Shown piece by piece: positions 15,317-21,920 of a stretch of DNA of 27,725 bases; position 1 is the first letter of the stretch, and every line of letters starts with the position of its first letter. Source of the stretch: CAZCZZ01 sp964503335 (lineage in GTDB: Bacteria; Verrucomicrobiota; Kiritimatiellia; CAIVKH01); the NCBI GenBank assembly GCA_964503335.1, contig CAZCZZ010000056.1:1-27725 (forward strand), read 5' to 3'. A program made the translations under genes and the position numbers. The notes beneath the pieces are model-generated. The model was not told the origin of the DNA, did no database searches, and saw only the letters and a list, made by a program, of their open reading frames with translations.

Positions 15317-17557
15317 GAGTGCGAGCGCGCGCGCGTCGTTATCCACGGGCTTGTCCAAGGCCTTGGTTTTCGTCCCTTCATCTATCAGTTGGCCACAGCG
15401 CTGAATTTGTCCGGCTGGGTTCGCAACATCGCGCAGGGCGTTGAGATCGAAGTCGAGGGAGACCGCGATGCCGTGCAGGTTTTCATCCTGCGACTTCAGG
15501 ACGAACCCCCAACGCTTGCCGTGATTCAAAGCCTGGAGTCCGTGATCCTCGATCCCGCTGGCTACACCGACTTCGCGATTCTCGCCAGCGACGCAACGGG
15601 ACCTCGGCGCGCACTGGTCATGCCTGACATCGCTACGTGTCCCGCATGCCTGCACGAACTCTTCGACCCGAAGAACCGCCGCTACCGCTACCCCTTCATC
15701 AATTGCACGCACTGTGGTCCGCGTTTCAGCATTATCGAATCGCTGCCCTACGACCGCGTGAACACGACCATGCGGCACTTCCCGATGTGCCCTGCTTGCC
15801 GCGCGGAGTATGAGAATCCGGCGGACCGCCGCTTTCACGCCGAGCCAAACGCGTGCGCCACGTGCGGTCCATCGCTCGCGTGGTGGAGCGGCAGCGGTGA
15901 ACACCTCAGCACGGGGAACAACGCCGTGCGCGATGCGATAGCCGCGCTTCGCAACGGATCGATTGTCGCAGTCAAAGGCATCGGCGGATTCCAACTCCTC
16001 GCCGATGCACGAAACGAATCCGCGCTGAAGCGCCTGCGGGAACGGAAGCATCGTGACGCCAAACCACTTGCCCTCATGTTCCCTTCTCTCGCCTCCGTGC
16101 AAGAGGAAGCGGAAGTCGCGTCGCTGGAGCAGCGCATACTGACTTCACCGGCCGCACCGATTGTGATCCTCGTACGCAAGGCGTCCTGCAACCTTCCATC
16201 CGCCGTGGCGCCCGACAACGACACCTTGGGCGTCATGCTCCCGTACTCGCCGCTACATCATCTCCTGCTGCGCGACTTCGGAGGACCCGTCGTCGCCACG
16301 AGCGGAAACCGCGCCGACGAACCGATCTGCATCGACGAGCAGGAAGCGCTCGCGCGCCTCGGTGGAATCGCTGAGTTCTTCCTCGTGCACAATCGTCCCG
16401 TCACGCGACATGTGGACGATTCGATCGTTCGTGTGCTTGGTGGCCGCGAGTCGGTCTTGCGGCGTGCGCGAGGATATGCGCCGCTGCCCGTCACGCTATC
16501 CATCGACGCGCCACCCCTGCTCGCCACCGGCGGACATCTCAAGAACACCGTCGCCGTGGCGGACGGGCGGAACGTCTTTCTCAGCCAGCATATCGGAGAC
16601 CTGGAAACCCAACCGGCCTTCGAGGCGTTTGTTAAGGCGGCGCAGGATATGCAAGCGCTGTGCGATATTCACCCCGGGCTTGTGGTGTCGGACCAGCACC
16701 CCGACTACGCCTCCACGCGCTGGAGCGCGCGAAGCGGGATCACAACGCAACACGTCCAGCATCATCACGCTCACACCGCAGCCTGCATGGCGGAGCATGA
16801 TCTGGAAGGGCCCGTTCTCGGCGTCGCGTGGGATGGGACCGGGTATGGAACGGACGGGACAATATGGGGCGGTGAGTTCCTGCATACGACACAAACCGAC
16901 TTTGTTCGCTGCGCGACATTACGCACCTTCCGGCTTCCCGGAGGCGAGAAAGCCGTGAGGGAACCGCTGCGCTCTGCTCTCGGCGTTTTGCACGCCATCA
17001 TGGGAGCCGAAGCGCTGGATGCGCTGAAGCTGCAGGACGGCCCGGCGTTGCTTCAACTGCTCGATCGCGGGTTCATGTCGCCGGTCACCACCAGCGCCGG
17101 GCGGCTCTTTGATGCCGTCGCCGGACTCCTCGACCTCTGCGACCGGATCACCTTCGAAGGCCAGGCCGCGATGGCGCTCGAGCATCTCGCGGGCAAGGAA
17201 CCGCACGATCAGTCCTATCGGGCCGATCTGACCGATCAGAACGATGTTCTGACAATCGACTGGGAGCCCATGCTGCGCCAGATCCTGCGCGATCGCGACA
17301 AGCCCGCCTGGGCTGCGGCCGCATTCCACAACACGATGTCGGAAGCGATCGTCACGGTCGCGAAGCGGATGATGGAGTCGCGCGTCGTCCTCTCCGGCGG
17401 CTGCTTCCAGAACAAGCTGCTGCTCGAACGCACGATCAGACGACTCCGCGAGGAGGGCTTCGAACCCTACTGGCATCAGCGCGTTCCGCCCAATGACGGC
17501 GGTATCGCGCTCGGCCAGGCCTTCGTCGCGGCACAGAGGAGTGTAAAAAGGTTATGA
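15299..17557 (+). CDS. hypF: Carbamoyltransferase HypF (hydrogenase CN-ligand synthesis)
   Basis: A 752-residue enzyme that activates carbamoyl phosphate and loads HypE for cyanide ligand synthesis. In order: an acylphosphatase domain (VVIHGLVQGLGFRPF near residue 13), two zinc fingers (CPAC, CTHC, CPAC, CATC between about 113 and 190), a YrdC-like domain (to about 390), and a Kae1-like carbamoyltransferase domain with HHAHTAACMAEH near 488 and GVAWDGTGYGTDG. Length matches the family (about 750). The only in-frame start between the hypC stop and the acylphosphatase core is this ATG, which sits in a heptamer repeat; the first dozen residues (MGDSSCECERAR) are thus partly repeat-derived. The stop overlaps a possible ATG of the next frame. 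Confidence 0.95.
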   Translation: MGDSSCECERARVVIHGLVQGLGFRPFIYQLATALNLSGWVRNIAQGVEIEVEGDRDAVQVFILRLQDEPPTLAVIQSLESVILDPAGYTDFAILASDATGPRRALVMPDIATCPACLHELFDPKNRRYRYPFINCTHCGPRFSIIESLPYDRVNTTMRHFPMCPACRAEYENPADRRFHAEPNACATCGPSLAWWSGSGEHLSTGNNAVRDAIAALRNGSIVAVKGIGGFQLLADARNESALKRLRERKHRDAKPLALMFPSLASVQEEAEVASLEQRILTSPAAPIVILVRKASCNLPSAVAPDNDTLGVMLPYSPLHHLLLRDFGGPVVATSGNRADEPICIDEQEALARLGGIAEFFLVHNRPVTRHVDDSIVRVLGGRESVLRRARGYAPLPVTLSIDAPPLLATGGHLKNTVAVADGRNVFLSQHIGDLETQPAFEAFVKAAQDMQALCDIHPGLVVSDQHPDYASTRWSARSGITTQHVQHHHAHTAACMAEHDLEGPVLGVAWDGTGYGTDGTIWGGEFLHTTQTDFVRCATLRTFRLPGGEKAVREPLRSALGVLHAIMGAEALDALKLQDGPALLQLLDRGFMSPVTTSAGRLFDAVAGLLDLCDRITFEGQAAMALEHLAGKEPHDQSYRADLTDQNDVLTIDWEPMLRQILRDRDKPAWAAAAFHNTMSEAIVTVAKRMMESRVVLSGGCFQNKLLLERTIRRLREEGFEPYWHQRVPPNDGGIALGQAFVAAQRSVKRL

Positions 17558-17592
17558 TCGACGCCGCCACCCTCCGGATACATCGTTACCCC

Positions 17593-18180
17593 ATGAAGAC
17601 TCTCGCCTCGCGTATCCTTGCGCTCGCCGCCCTGCTCGCTTGCACCGGCTGCTCATCCGTCCTTCTGGAAAAGCCGTTCCCCGTGACTTCGCCCGCGCTC
17701 GACCAGGAGGTCTTGAGCGGCGACTGGCAGGTGGAGGAAGGATTTCTTTCCATCCGGTTCCGGGCGGACGGAACGGGAAATTTCGCGACACCGACCTGGA
17801 AGGACGATCGCTTTGAATTGGAGCAGGGCGAATTCATCACCGCGCAGGGACCGTCGAACCGCTACTTCTGCGCCCGCGTGATCAGCGACACGCTCCCGTC
17901 ACAATACGTCTTCGCCCGCTATGCTTTCACGGCCACGAACGAAGTGACGTTCTGGTGGCCAAGAATCGATGTGTTTGCCGAGGCCGTGAAAGCCGGATAT
18001 CTGGACGGCACGACGGAATTCGAAGAGGGCGATGAAGAATCCGCGGAAAAGAAGGTCAAGAACGTCACACTCTCCACCACCCCCGAATTCATCTTGAACT
18101 GGATGGACACCACCGCCGAAACAAACCTCTTCCAACTCGACAACCCCTCGGTCATGCGCAAAGCCGTCGCATCGGACTAG
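17593..18180 (+). CDS. Predicted lipoprotein of unknown function
   Basis: A 195-residue protein I do not recognise. It has a clear lipoprotein signal: a charged start MKTLASR, a hydrophobic stretch, and a lipobox LLAC at residues 14-17 (CTGC, Cys20, is an alternative). The mature part is rich in Thr, Glu and aromatic residues, with an acidic stretch (EFEEGDEESAEKK) near residue 145, and looks like a soluble beta-rich domain. The ATG at 17593 was preferred over 17554 because only it places the signal peptide at the N-terminus. It follows hypF by 35 bases on the same strand and is the last gene before convergent transcription, so it may be a read-through member of the hydrogenase operon. A link to hydrogenase is unproven. 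Confidence 0.7.
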   Translation: MKTLASRILALAALLACTGCSSVLLEKPFPVTSPALDQEVLSGDWQVEEGFLSIRFRADGTGNFATPTWKDDRFELEQGEFITAQGPSNRYFCARVISDTLPSQYVFARYAFTATNEVTFWWPRIDVFAEAVKAGYLDGTTEFEEGDEESAEKKVKNVTLSTTPEFILNWMDTTAETNLFQLDNPSVMRKAVASD

Positions 18181-18380
18181 CGGCTTTTCACCTCGCGGGA
18201 GCTCGGTGCTCCATCTGCGCGACATTTCTTATTCGCATCTCGAATCTCACATCTCGCATCTCCGCCCCCGAACAACACATCCTCTTCCGCCTTCGTCACC
18301 ACGGTCTTCCTATCCGCGGCGATCGGCGACGGCGATGACCTCCCCTGCCTGAGCCGGGTCTTGCTGAACGGATCGTCCAT
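18177..18380 (-). CDS. Possible small coupled ORF downstream of the ExeA-like gene
   Basis: A 67-codon frame starting ATG 3 bases after the stop of the ExeA-like gene and reading MDDPFSKTRLRQGRSS. The spacing suggests translational coupling. The second half runs through the heptamer repeat at 18235-18262, and the end overlaps the lipoprotein stop by 4 bases, so it may be a decayed or spurious frame. I recognise no family. Without it, the 203-base convergent gap holds only the heptamer array and a weak 5-bp hairpin (GGAGC/GCTCC at 18198-18212) with no T-run. Confidence 0.3.
   Translation of the reverse strand: MDDPFSKTRLRQGRSSPSPIAADRKTVVTKAEEDVLFGGGDARCEIRDANKKCRADGAPSSREVKSR
18235..18262 (-). 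repeat. Heptamer array (NNATCTC)4 in the convergent gap
   Basis: Read on the + strand: GCATCTC, GAATCTC, ACATCTC, GCATCTC, four exact-length units; on the - strand they are GAGATNN. The reverse complement matches the array at the hypF start closely (GAGATGC, GAGATNN, GAGATTC in the same order). It lies between two genes that converge. Confidence 0.75.
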
Positions 18381-18383
18381 GAC

Positions 18384-19349
18384 TCAGGATCGTGCCGCAG
18401 CGCGATCAACCAGCGCGGCGTCGATGCTCTGCTTGCGGGCGAGAAACCCCTCGAGCAGCGCGAGCATGCAGATTTTGTTCACGCTGCGGCTGACGCCACC
18501 TGAATGCGTATGCACCGCAGCAAGGGCCTCGGCGTCAAACAGGTCGTCGTGACCTCCGGCCGACATCAGCCGGAACTTCACAAACTCGGCGCAATCCGCC
18601 TCGCTCATCGTGGGAAGTTCACACTGGAGATACATGCGATTGCGGATCGAGTCGAACGATGGATGCTGCAGCCGCTGCGTGAAGCGGGCTTCGCCGAAGA
18701 GCAGGCAGGTGACGAGCTTCCGTTCCGGGATCTCAATGTTGCTGATCGTGCGGATGATGTGCAGGTTGTCGCCGCTCAGGAAATGGCACTCGTCGATGAT
18801 GATCACGAGTTTGCGTCCCTGGTGATGCAGGTCGATGACGCAGTTGCTCAGCAGCTTGATCAGCTCCTGCGTACGCGCCACGCCGGCGGGGAGCGCTACG
18901 TTCAGCTCCGACAGAATCTCGCGCAGCAAGCCCGTCTTGCTCAGTCCCGGGCTGACCAGCACGAGAACCGGGCAATATTTTTCCGCGTCGAGCTGCTGCA
19001 GCACCAACTGCGAGAGCAACGTTTTGCCCGTTCCGCTGAGGCCGGTGATCATGCCGAGCGAGATGTCGTTCTCGATCGTCAGCATCATCCGCTCCAGCAC
19101 GTCGCCGTGCGCTTCGGTGCGATAGAAAAACGCGGGGTTTACGGAATCGGCAAACGGATTGTCCCGCAGACCGTAAAAGGACAGGAAGGCCTTGCCCATG
19201 GGGCCGTCATGCTCAAAGGCCGCGGCGGTTGCAGACGTCGAGGCCTCGACGAGATTCGTCAACGAATCTCCTGCCGATCCATTGTCACCGGACAAGACTT
19301 CAAGATGACCGGACACGTTTGCCATGCGCTCAGCTGAACTCGTCTTCAT
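18384..19349 (-). CDS. ExeA/GspA-like AAA ATPase
   Basis: A 321-residue P-loop ATPase of the ExeA (general secretion pathway A) family. After about 55 non-conserved residues comes the family opening FYGLRDNPFADSVNPAFFY. Walker A is GLSGTGKT (103-110) and Walker B LVIIIDE (181-187); an arginine-containing sensor region (IRNRMYLQ) follows. Unlike full ExeA it has no C-terminal peptidoglycan-binding domain or membrane helix that I can see, so it is a cytoplasmic ATPase core. A good ribosome site (GGAGGGAG, 6 bases before ATG) sets the start. It lies 18 bases downstream of a MinD-like gene on the same strand. Such ATPases occur with type II secretion, pili and exopolysaccharide/PEP-CTERM loci; the system served here cannot be told from the window. 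Confidence 0.85.
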   Translation of the reverse strand: MKTSSAERMANVSGHLEVLSGDNGSAGDSLTNLVEASTSATAAAFEHDGPMGKAFLSFYGLRDNPFADSVNPAFFYRTEAHGDVLERMMLTIENDISLGMITGLSGTGKTLLSQLVLQQLDAEKYCPVLVLVSPGLSKTGLLREILSELNVALPAGVARTQELIKLLSNCVIDLHHQGRKLVIIIDECHFLSGDNLHIIRTISNIEIPERKLVTCLLFGEARFTQRLQHPSFDSIRNRMYLQCELPTMSEADCAEFVKFRLMSAGGHDDLFDAEALAAVHTHSGGVSRSVNKICMLALLEGFLARKQSIDAALVDRAAARS

Positions 19350-19367
19350 TTTGTTCTCCCTCCATTA

Positions 19368-20405
19368 TCAGACCGCCACAACCCGATCTTCCGCCACCGC
19401 AGACTTCTTCGTCATCAAATCGCCCGCGAGTTTCCCGGCAAGACCCGCAAAGGCGCGCGATGCAATGGCGTTGGGATGCGACTGAACCAGCGGCCTGCGC
19501 CGCTGGTTCGCATTCCGCACAACATCATCGCGTTTCACATGGCCAAGAAGCTCCGGCGTGAATCCGAGGAATCGCTGCGCACAGCCGCCGATGCGATCGA
19601 AAACGTGTTTGGCCTCATCGACGCTGTCCGCGCAGTTCACGAGTACGCGGAACGTGCCGTCCACCCCCGCTTCACGGCCAACCTTGATCACGCCATATGC
19701 ATCGAGCACCGCGGTAAGATCCGGCGTGGTGACGAGTACGATGTCCTGCGCCATGCGAAGGAAGTGGACGACCTGCGACGCAATGCCAGCCCCGGTATCG
19801 ATCAGGATGACGTCGAAGAGCGGAGCGATGCGGTCCAGTTCGCGGCTGATGTGTTTCAGCGTCCGCTCATCCATGTCGGCCTGCTTCGCCATCCCCGAAC
19901 CCGCACACAAGATCTTCACGTTCGTAGGTCCATCGACAAGCAGCGCTTCAATCGTTGCGCCGCCCGGTACCAGTTCCGCCACCGTCTTGCGTCCATCGAC
20001 ACCGGCGAGCACATGCACATTGCCAAGCCCCATGTCGGCATCGACGAGCAAGGTCTTGAGTCCGCTGTGTCCCATCGCCGTGGCGAGGTTGACCGACACC
20101 GTGGTCTTCCCCACGCCGCCTTTGCCGCTTGTGACCGTGATGACGCGGGCCGTCCGCGACGGACGCATCTTGCCGAGTTCGATCCGGACACTGGCTGCGG
20201 GTTTGCGCTCGTCGAAGAAGAGCCGGTTCAGGATGCGGATCGTCTGAAGCTGCGACTCGTCGAAGCGCAGGTTGTGTGTACCGGGATTCGTGATGCCGAG
20301 CAGGTCGGCAAATTCGAGCGCGAGGAAGCGCAAACGGCTCTGGGATATCCCCGAATTCCCCGTTAACCCCGCGTTCCCAAGAGCTCTATCTCTCGCCTCA
20401 TGCAT
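19368..20405 (-). CDS. MinD/ParA-like ATPase with N-terminal MerR-like segment
   Basis: A 345-residue ATPase of the MinD/FlhG type. The deviant Walker A SGKGGVGKTT is at about residues 93-102, followed by VDADMGLGNVHVL and the Walker B VILIDTGAGI. The segment at about residues 21-80 (LRFLALEFADLLGI, then RFDESQLQTIRILNRLFF) resembles by eye the MerR-type winged-helix pattern; the DQAxxLR motif of FlhG is not seen. FlhG and MinD use ATP-driven membrane cycling to place flagella, pili or division proteins. I chose ATG 20405; a GTG at 20417 would add four residues, and neither has a strong ribosome site. No clear C-terminal membrane-targeting helix is obvious. No flagellar gene is in the window, so the name flhG is not justified. 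Confidence 0.8.
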   Translation of the reverse strand: MHEARDRALGNAGLTGNSGISQSRLRFLALEFADLLGITNPGTHNLRFDESQLQTIRILNRLFFDERKPAASVRIELGKMRPSRTARVITVTSGKGGVGKTTVSVNLATAMGHSGLKTLLVDADMGLGNVHVLAGVDGRKTVAELVPGGATIEALLVDGPTNVKILCAGSGMAKQADMDERTLKHISRELDRIAPLFDVILIDTGAGIASQVVHFLRMAQDIVLVTTPDLTAVLDAYGVIKVGREAGVDGTFRVLVNCADSVDEAKHVFDRIGGCAQRFLGFTPELLGHVKRDDVVRNANQRRRPLVQSHPNAIASRAFAGLAGKLAGDLMTKKSAVAEDRVVAV

Positions 20406-20440
20406 CGGACAAAGCACCCATATGTGGTGGTCGACGCCCC

Positions 20441-20470
20441 TTGACTTCGATTAGTAGTGTCCCCTAGGCT
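20441..20470 (+). promoter_or_regulatory. Possible sigma70-type promoter
   Basis: TTGACT is a good -35 box, but the sequence at the right distance (TAGGCT, spacer 18) is a poor -10. It lies in the divergent gap between the MinD-like gene and the zinc-ribbon gene, where promoters are expected for both strands. Confidence 0.2.
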
Positions 20471-20508
20471 CCCTGTCAAGGTGAGCGGTTAGGGGTCTGT
20501 CGATCAGT

Positions 20509-20562
20509 CCCGCTCGCGGAGCGGGTACTACAGGTGATTGTAGTAGCGCCTCCGCGAGGCGC
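20509..20562. repeat. Three abutting hairpins, each with a 7-bp stem
   Basis: Hairpin 1 is CCCGCTC/GAGCGGG with loop GCG (20509-20525). Hairpin 2 is TACTACA/TGTAGTA with a 6-base loop (20526-20545). Hairpin 3 is GCGCCTC/GAGGCGC with loop CGC (20546-20562). They follow one another with no base between them, and the outer two are near mirror images. It looks like a REP/MITE-type palindromic element or a structured 5' leader; the next start codon is 23 bases downstream. Confidence 0.75.
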
Positions 20563-20585
20563 ATCGGAGGGGATCAGGGGAAGCC

Positions 20586-20972
20586 ATGCCGGACATCCGA
20601 TTTCGCTGCAGCGAGTGCCGGTCCAAGCTCAAGATCGGCGATACTTCCGCAGGTCAAACCGTGACGTGTCCCGTCTGCCGCGCAGCCCTCAAAGCCCCCA
20701 CCGTTTCCGACCCCGATCTTGTTCCAACGGCTACAACCCTTCCCCCAGGCGTTCTGTCGGTTGAGATGAAATTCCTCTGTCCCGAATGCAGTGCCAAGTT
20801 ATGCGTCGATATTCGCGACTGCGGCACGCGGGCTACGTGTCCCGCCTGCGCTAAAGGGATTCAAGTGCCCGATCTCCCCGTGATGACGAAACCCCCGCCT
20901 TCGTCCTCGGGCACAAGAGCCGCCTTGTTGACTGAAGATGAAATTGCCTTCCTCTCTGTCACGGAACACTGA
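20586..20972 (+). CDS. Double zinc-ribbon protein of unknown function
   Basis: A 128-residue protein with two zinc ribbons: Cys8/11/28/31 and Cys65/68/85/88. Both have the same 16-residue gap between knuckles, so they look like an internal duplication, joined by a Pro/Thr-rich linker. The last 35 residues are Pro/Ser-rich and then acidic. An AGGGGA lies just before the ATG and GGAGGGG a little further up. It ends 4 bases before another zinc-ribbon gene, so the two form a small operon. Zinc ribbons of this kind bind nucleic acid or protein; the target is unknown. Confidence 0.7.
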   Translation: MPDIRFRCSECRSKLKIGDTSAGQTVTCPVCRAALKAPTVSDPDLVPTATTLPPGVLSVEMKFLCPECSAKLCVDIRDCGTRATCPACAKGIQVPDLPVMTKPPPSSSGTRAALLTEDEIAFLSVTEH

Positions 20973-20976
20973 GCCC

Positions 20977-21459
20977 ATGTCGACGATTGCCGAACAAACC
21001 CGCTTGAAGTGTCCTTCGTGCAAGGCTTCGATCCGCGTCGATCTCGGCAACCGTCGCAAGAAGATGCAATGCCCGCGCTGCTTGAATGCGATACCGGTCG
21101 AAAGGCCCGTCACGCCGGCTCCCGATGTGGACCCGTTGCGGATCGCCGAACTCGAGAGCGACATCGAGATCCTGAGGACAGAGAACGCGATGCTGCGCGC
21201 GCGGGTGGAAGGCCTTCAGGCCGAGAAGAACGCCCGCGAAACCGAGCTGTCCCCCGGCCGCGTGGAAGTCGAAAGCCAACTCATCGCTCTGACCGCCGAA
21301 ATCACCGCCGTCCGTGTGCAGCTGAAGAACGCCGAATCCGCCCTCCGCGAATCCTCCAATCTCATCACCTACCTCGCCAGCATGGACTCCCGCATCAATA
21401 TCCTCGGCACCAACTACGTCCGTGCCATCGTCCGCATAAGCGAGCTTGAGAAGAAGTGA
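20977..21459 (+). CDS. Zinc-ribbon plus coiled-coil protein of unknown function
   Basis: A 160-residue protein with one N-terminal zinc ribbon (Cys12/15/32/35, again a 16-residue gap) followed from about residue 52 by a long Glu/Leu-rich region typical of coiled coil (ELESDIEILRTENAMLRARV and on). I chose the ATG 4 bases after the previous stop; an earlier in-frame ATG at 20938 would overlap the upstream gene and add 13 residues of no clear meaning. I do not recognise a family. The shared ribbon spacing suggests that it and its upstream neighbour derive from the same module. Confidence 0.65.
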   Translation: MSTIAEQTRLKCPSCKASIRVDLGNRRKKMQCPRCLNAIPVERPVTPAPDVDPLRIAELESDIEILRTENAMLRARVEGLQAEKNARETELSPGRVEVESQLIALTAEITAVRVQLKNAESALRESSNLITYLASMDSRINILGTNYVRAIVRISELEKK

Positions 21460-21534
21460 GCATCGGATGCGGGATTCCCTGCCGCGGCCAAGTCTGCTAT
21501 ACGCACTCCGCAGACCATCCTCGGTCCATTCCGG

Positions 21535-21607
21535 GGGCTCGTAGCTCAATGGTCAGAGCAGGGGACTCATAATCCCTTGGTTGGGGGTTCAAGTCCCTCC
21601 GAGCCCA
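21535..21607 (+). tRNA. tRNA with CAT anticodon (elongator Met or lysidine-type Ile2)
   Basis: A full cloverleaf can be drawn: acceptor GGGCTCG/CGAGCCC, D stem GCTC/GAGC, anticodon stem GGGGA/TCCCT with loop CTCATAA, and T arm GGGGG-TTCAAGT-CCCTC. The anticodon is CAT at 21568-21570. The discriminator is A and CCA is not encoded. The first acceptor pair is G-C, which argues against the initiator. Whether it reads Met or, after lysidine modification, Ile(AUA) cannot be decided by eye. A TATACG with TG one base upstream (21495-21503) may be an extended -10. Confidence 0.93.
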
Positions 21608-21661
21608 TTCCAATGTCAATCGGTGTTCAGCCTTGAGGCTCGAGAAGAGTTGCCAGACCCC

Positions 21662-21743
21662 GACTCATAATCCCTTGGTTGGGCCTGCCCGCCCTCCCGT
21701 CGGTCGGGAGCAGGCGGGAGTTCAAGTCCCTCCGGGCCCACCA
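21662..21743 (+). pseudogene. Broken tRNA(CAT) copy with hairpin insertion
   Basis: Bases 21662-21683 repeat exactly 22 bases of the intact tRNA just upstream (anticodon loop, 3' anticodon stem and variable loop). Then comes a foreign hairpin, after which the T loop TTCAAGT, CCCTC, and a 3' acceptor strand CGGGCCC with A and encoded CCA resume. The 5' half is missing or badly decayed; AGGCTCG at 21636-21642 could be an acceptor remnant (6 of 7 bases as in the intact gene). The acceptor sequence and encoded CCA differ from the intact gene, so it is probably a former neighbour tRNA rather than a fresh duplicate. Confidence 0.8.
21688..21718. repeat. Hairpin insertion inside the broken tRNA
   Basis: The stem CCCGCC plus CTCCCG (21688-21699) pairs with CGGGAG (21705-21710) and GGCGGG (21713-21718), with a 5-base loop TCGGT and a 2-base bulge CA: 12 base pairs in all. 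It splits the tRNA copy between variable loop and T loop. It looks like a REP-type palindromic unit; no second copy is in this window. Confidence 0.7.
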
Positions 21744-21782
21744 CCCTACGCTACGCTGCAAGCGCGATTTCTTGCCCTACTC

Positions 21783-21810
21783 GCGTCTCAAATCTCGTAT
21801 CTCAAATCTC
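21783..21810 (-). repeat. Heptamer array (NNATCTC)4 upstream of nuoA
   Basis: Read on the + strand: GCGTCTC, AAATCTC, GTATCTC, AAATCTC, again exactly four units and in the same orientation as the array at 18235-18262. It lies about 110 bases before nuoA, in an otherwise unremarkable gap. Confidence 0.7.
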
Positions 21811-21842
21811 CTCCCTCCTCCCCCCGTATTTCAGACATTTTA

Positions 21843-21857
21843 TCGGGGATTCCCCGA
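21843..21857. promoter_or_regulatory. 15-base palindrome upstream of nuoA
   Basis: TCGGGGA-T-TCCCCGA is a perfect 7+1+7 palindrome about 64 bases before the nuoA start. It could be an operator for a dimeric regulator or a short RNA hairpin. It has no T-run, so it is not a standard terminator. I saw no convincing promoter boxes around it. Confidence 0.35.
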
Positions 21858-21920
21858 CGCCCAATGCGGGTTGCCGGTCTGCGCCCTGTGGCCTAACACA
21901 TAGACCATACAGGGAGTGCG

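Noticed and set aside
18181..18212. Rho-independent terminator after the lipoprotein gene
   Set aside because: The stem is only 5 bp and no T-run follows on either strand; T-runs nearby precede the stem.
21564..21743. Duplicated tRNA 3' end as attachment sites of an integrated element
   Set aside because: Only about 100 bases separate the copies, with no integrase or cargo, and the acceptor stems differ. A decayed neighbour tRNA explains it better.
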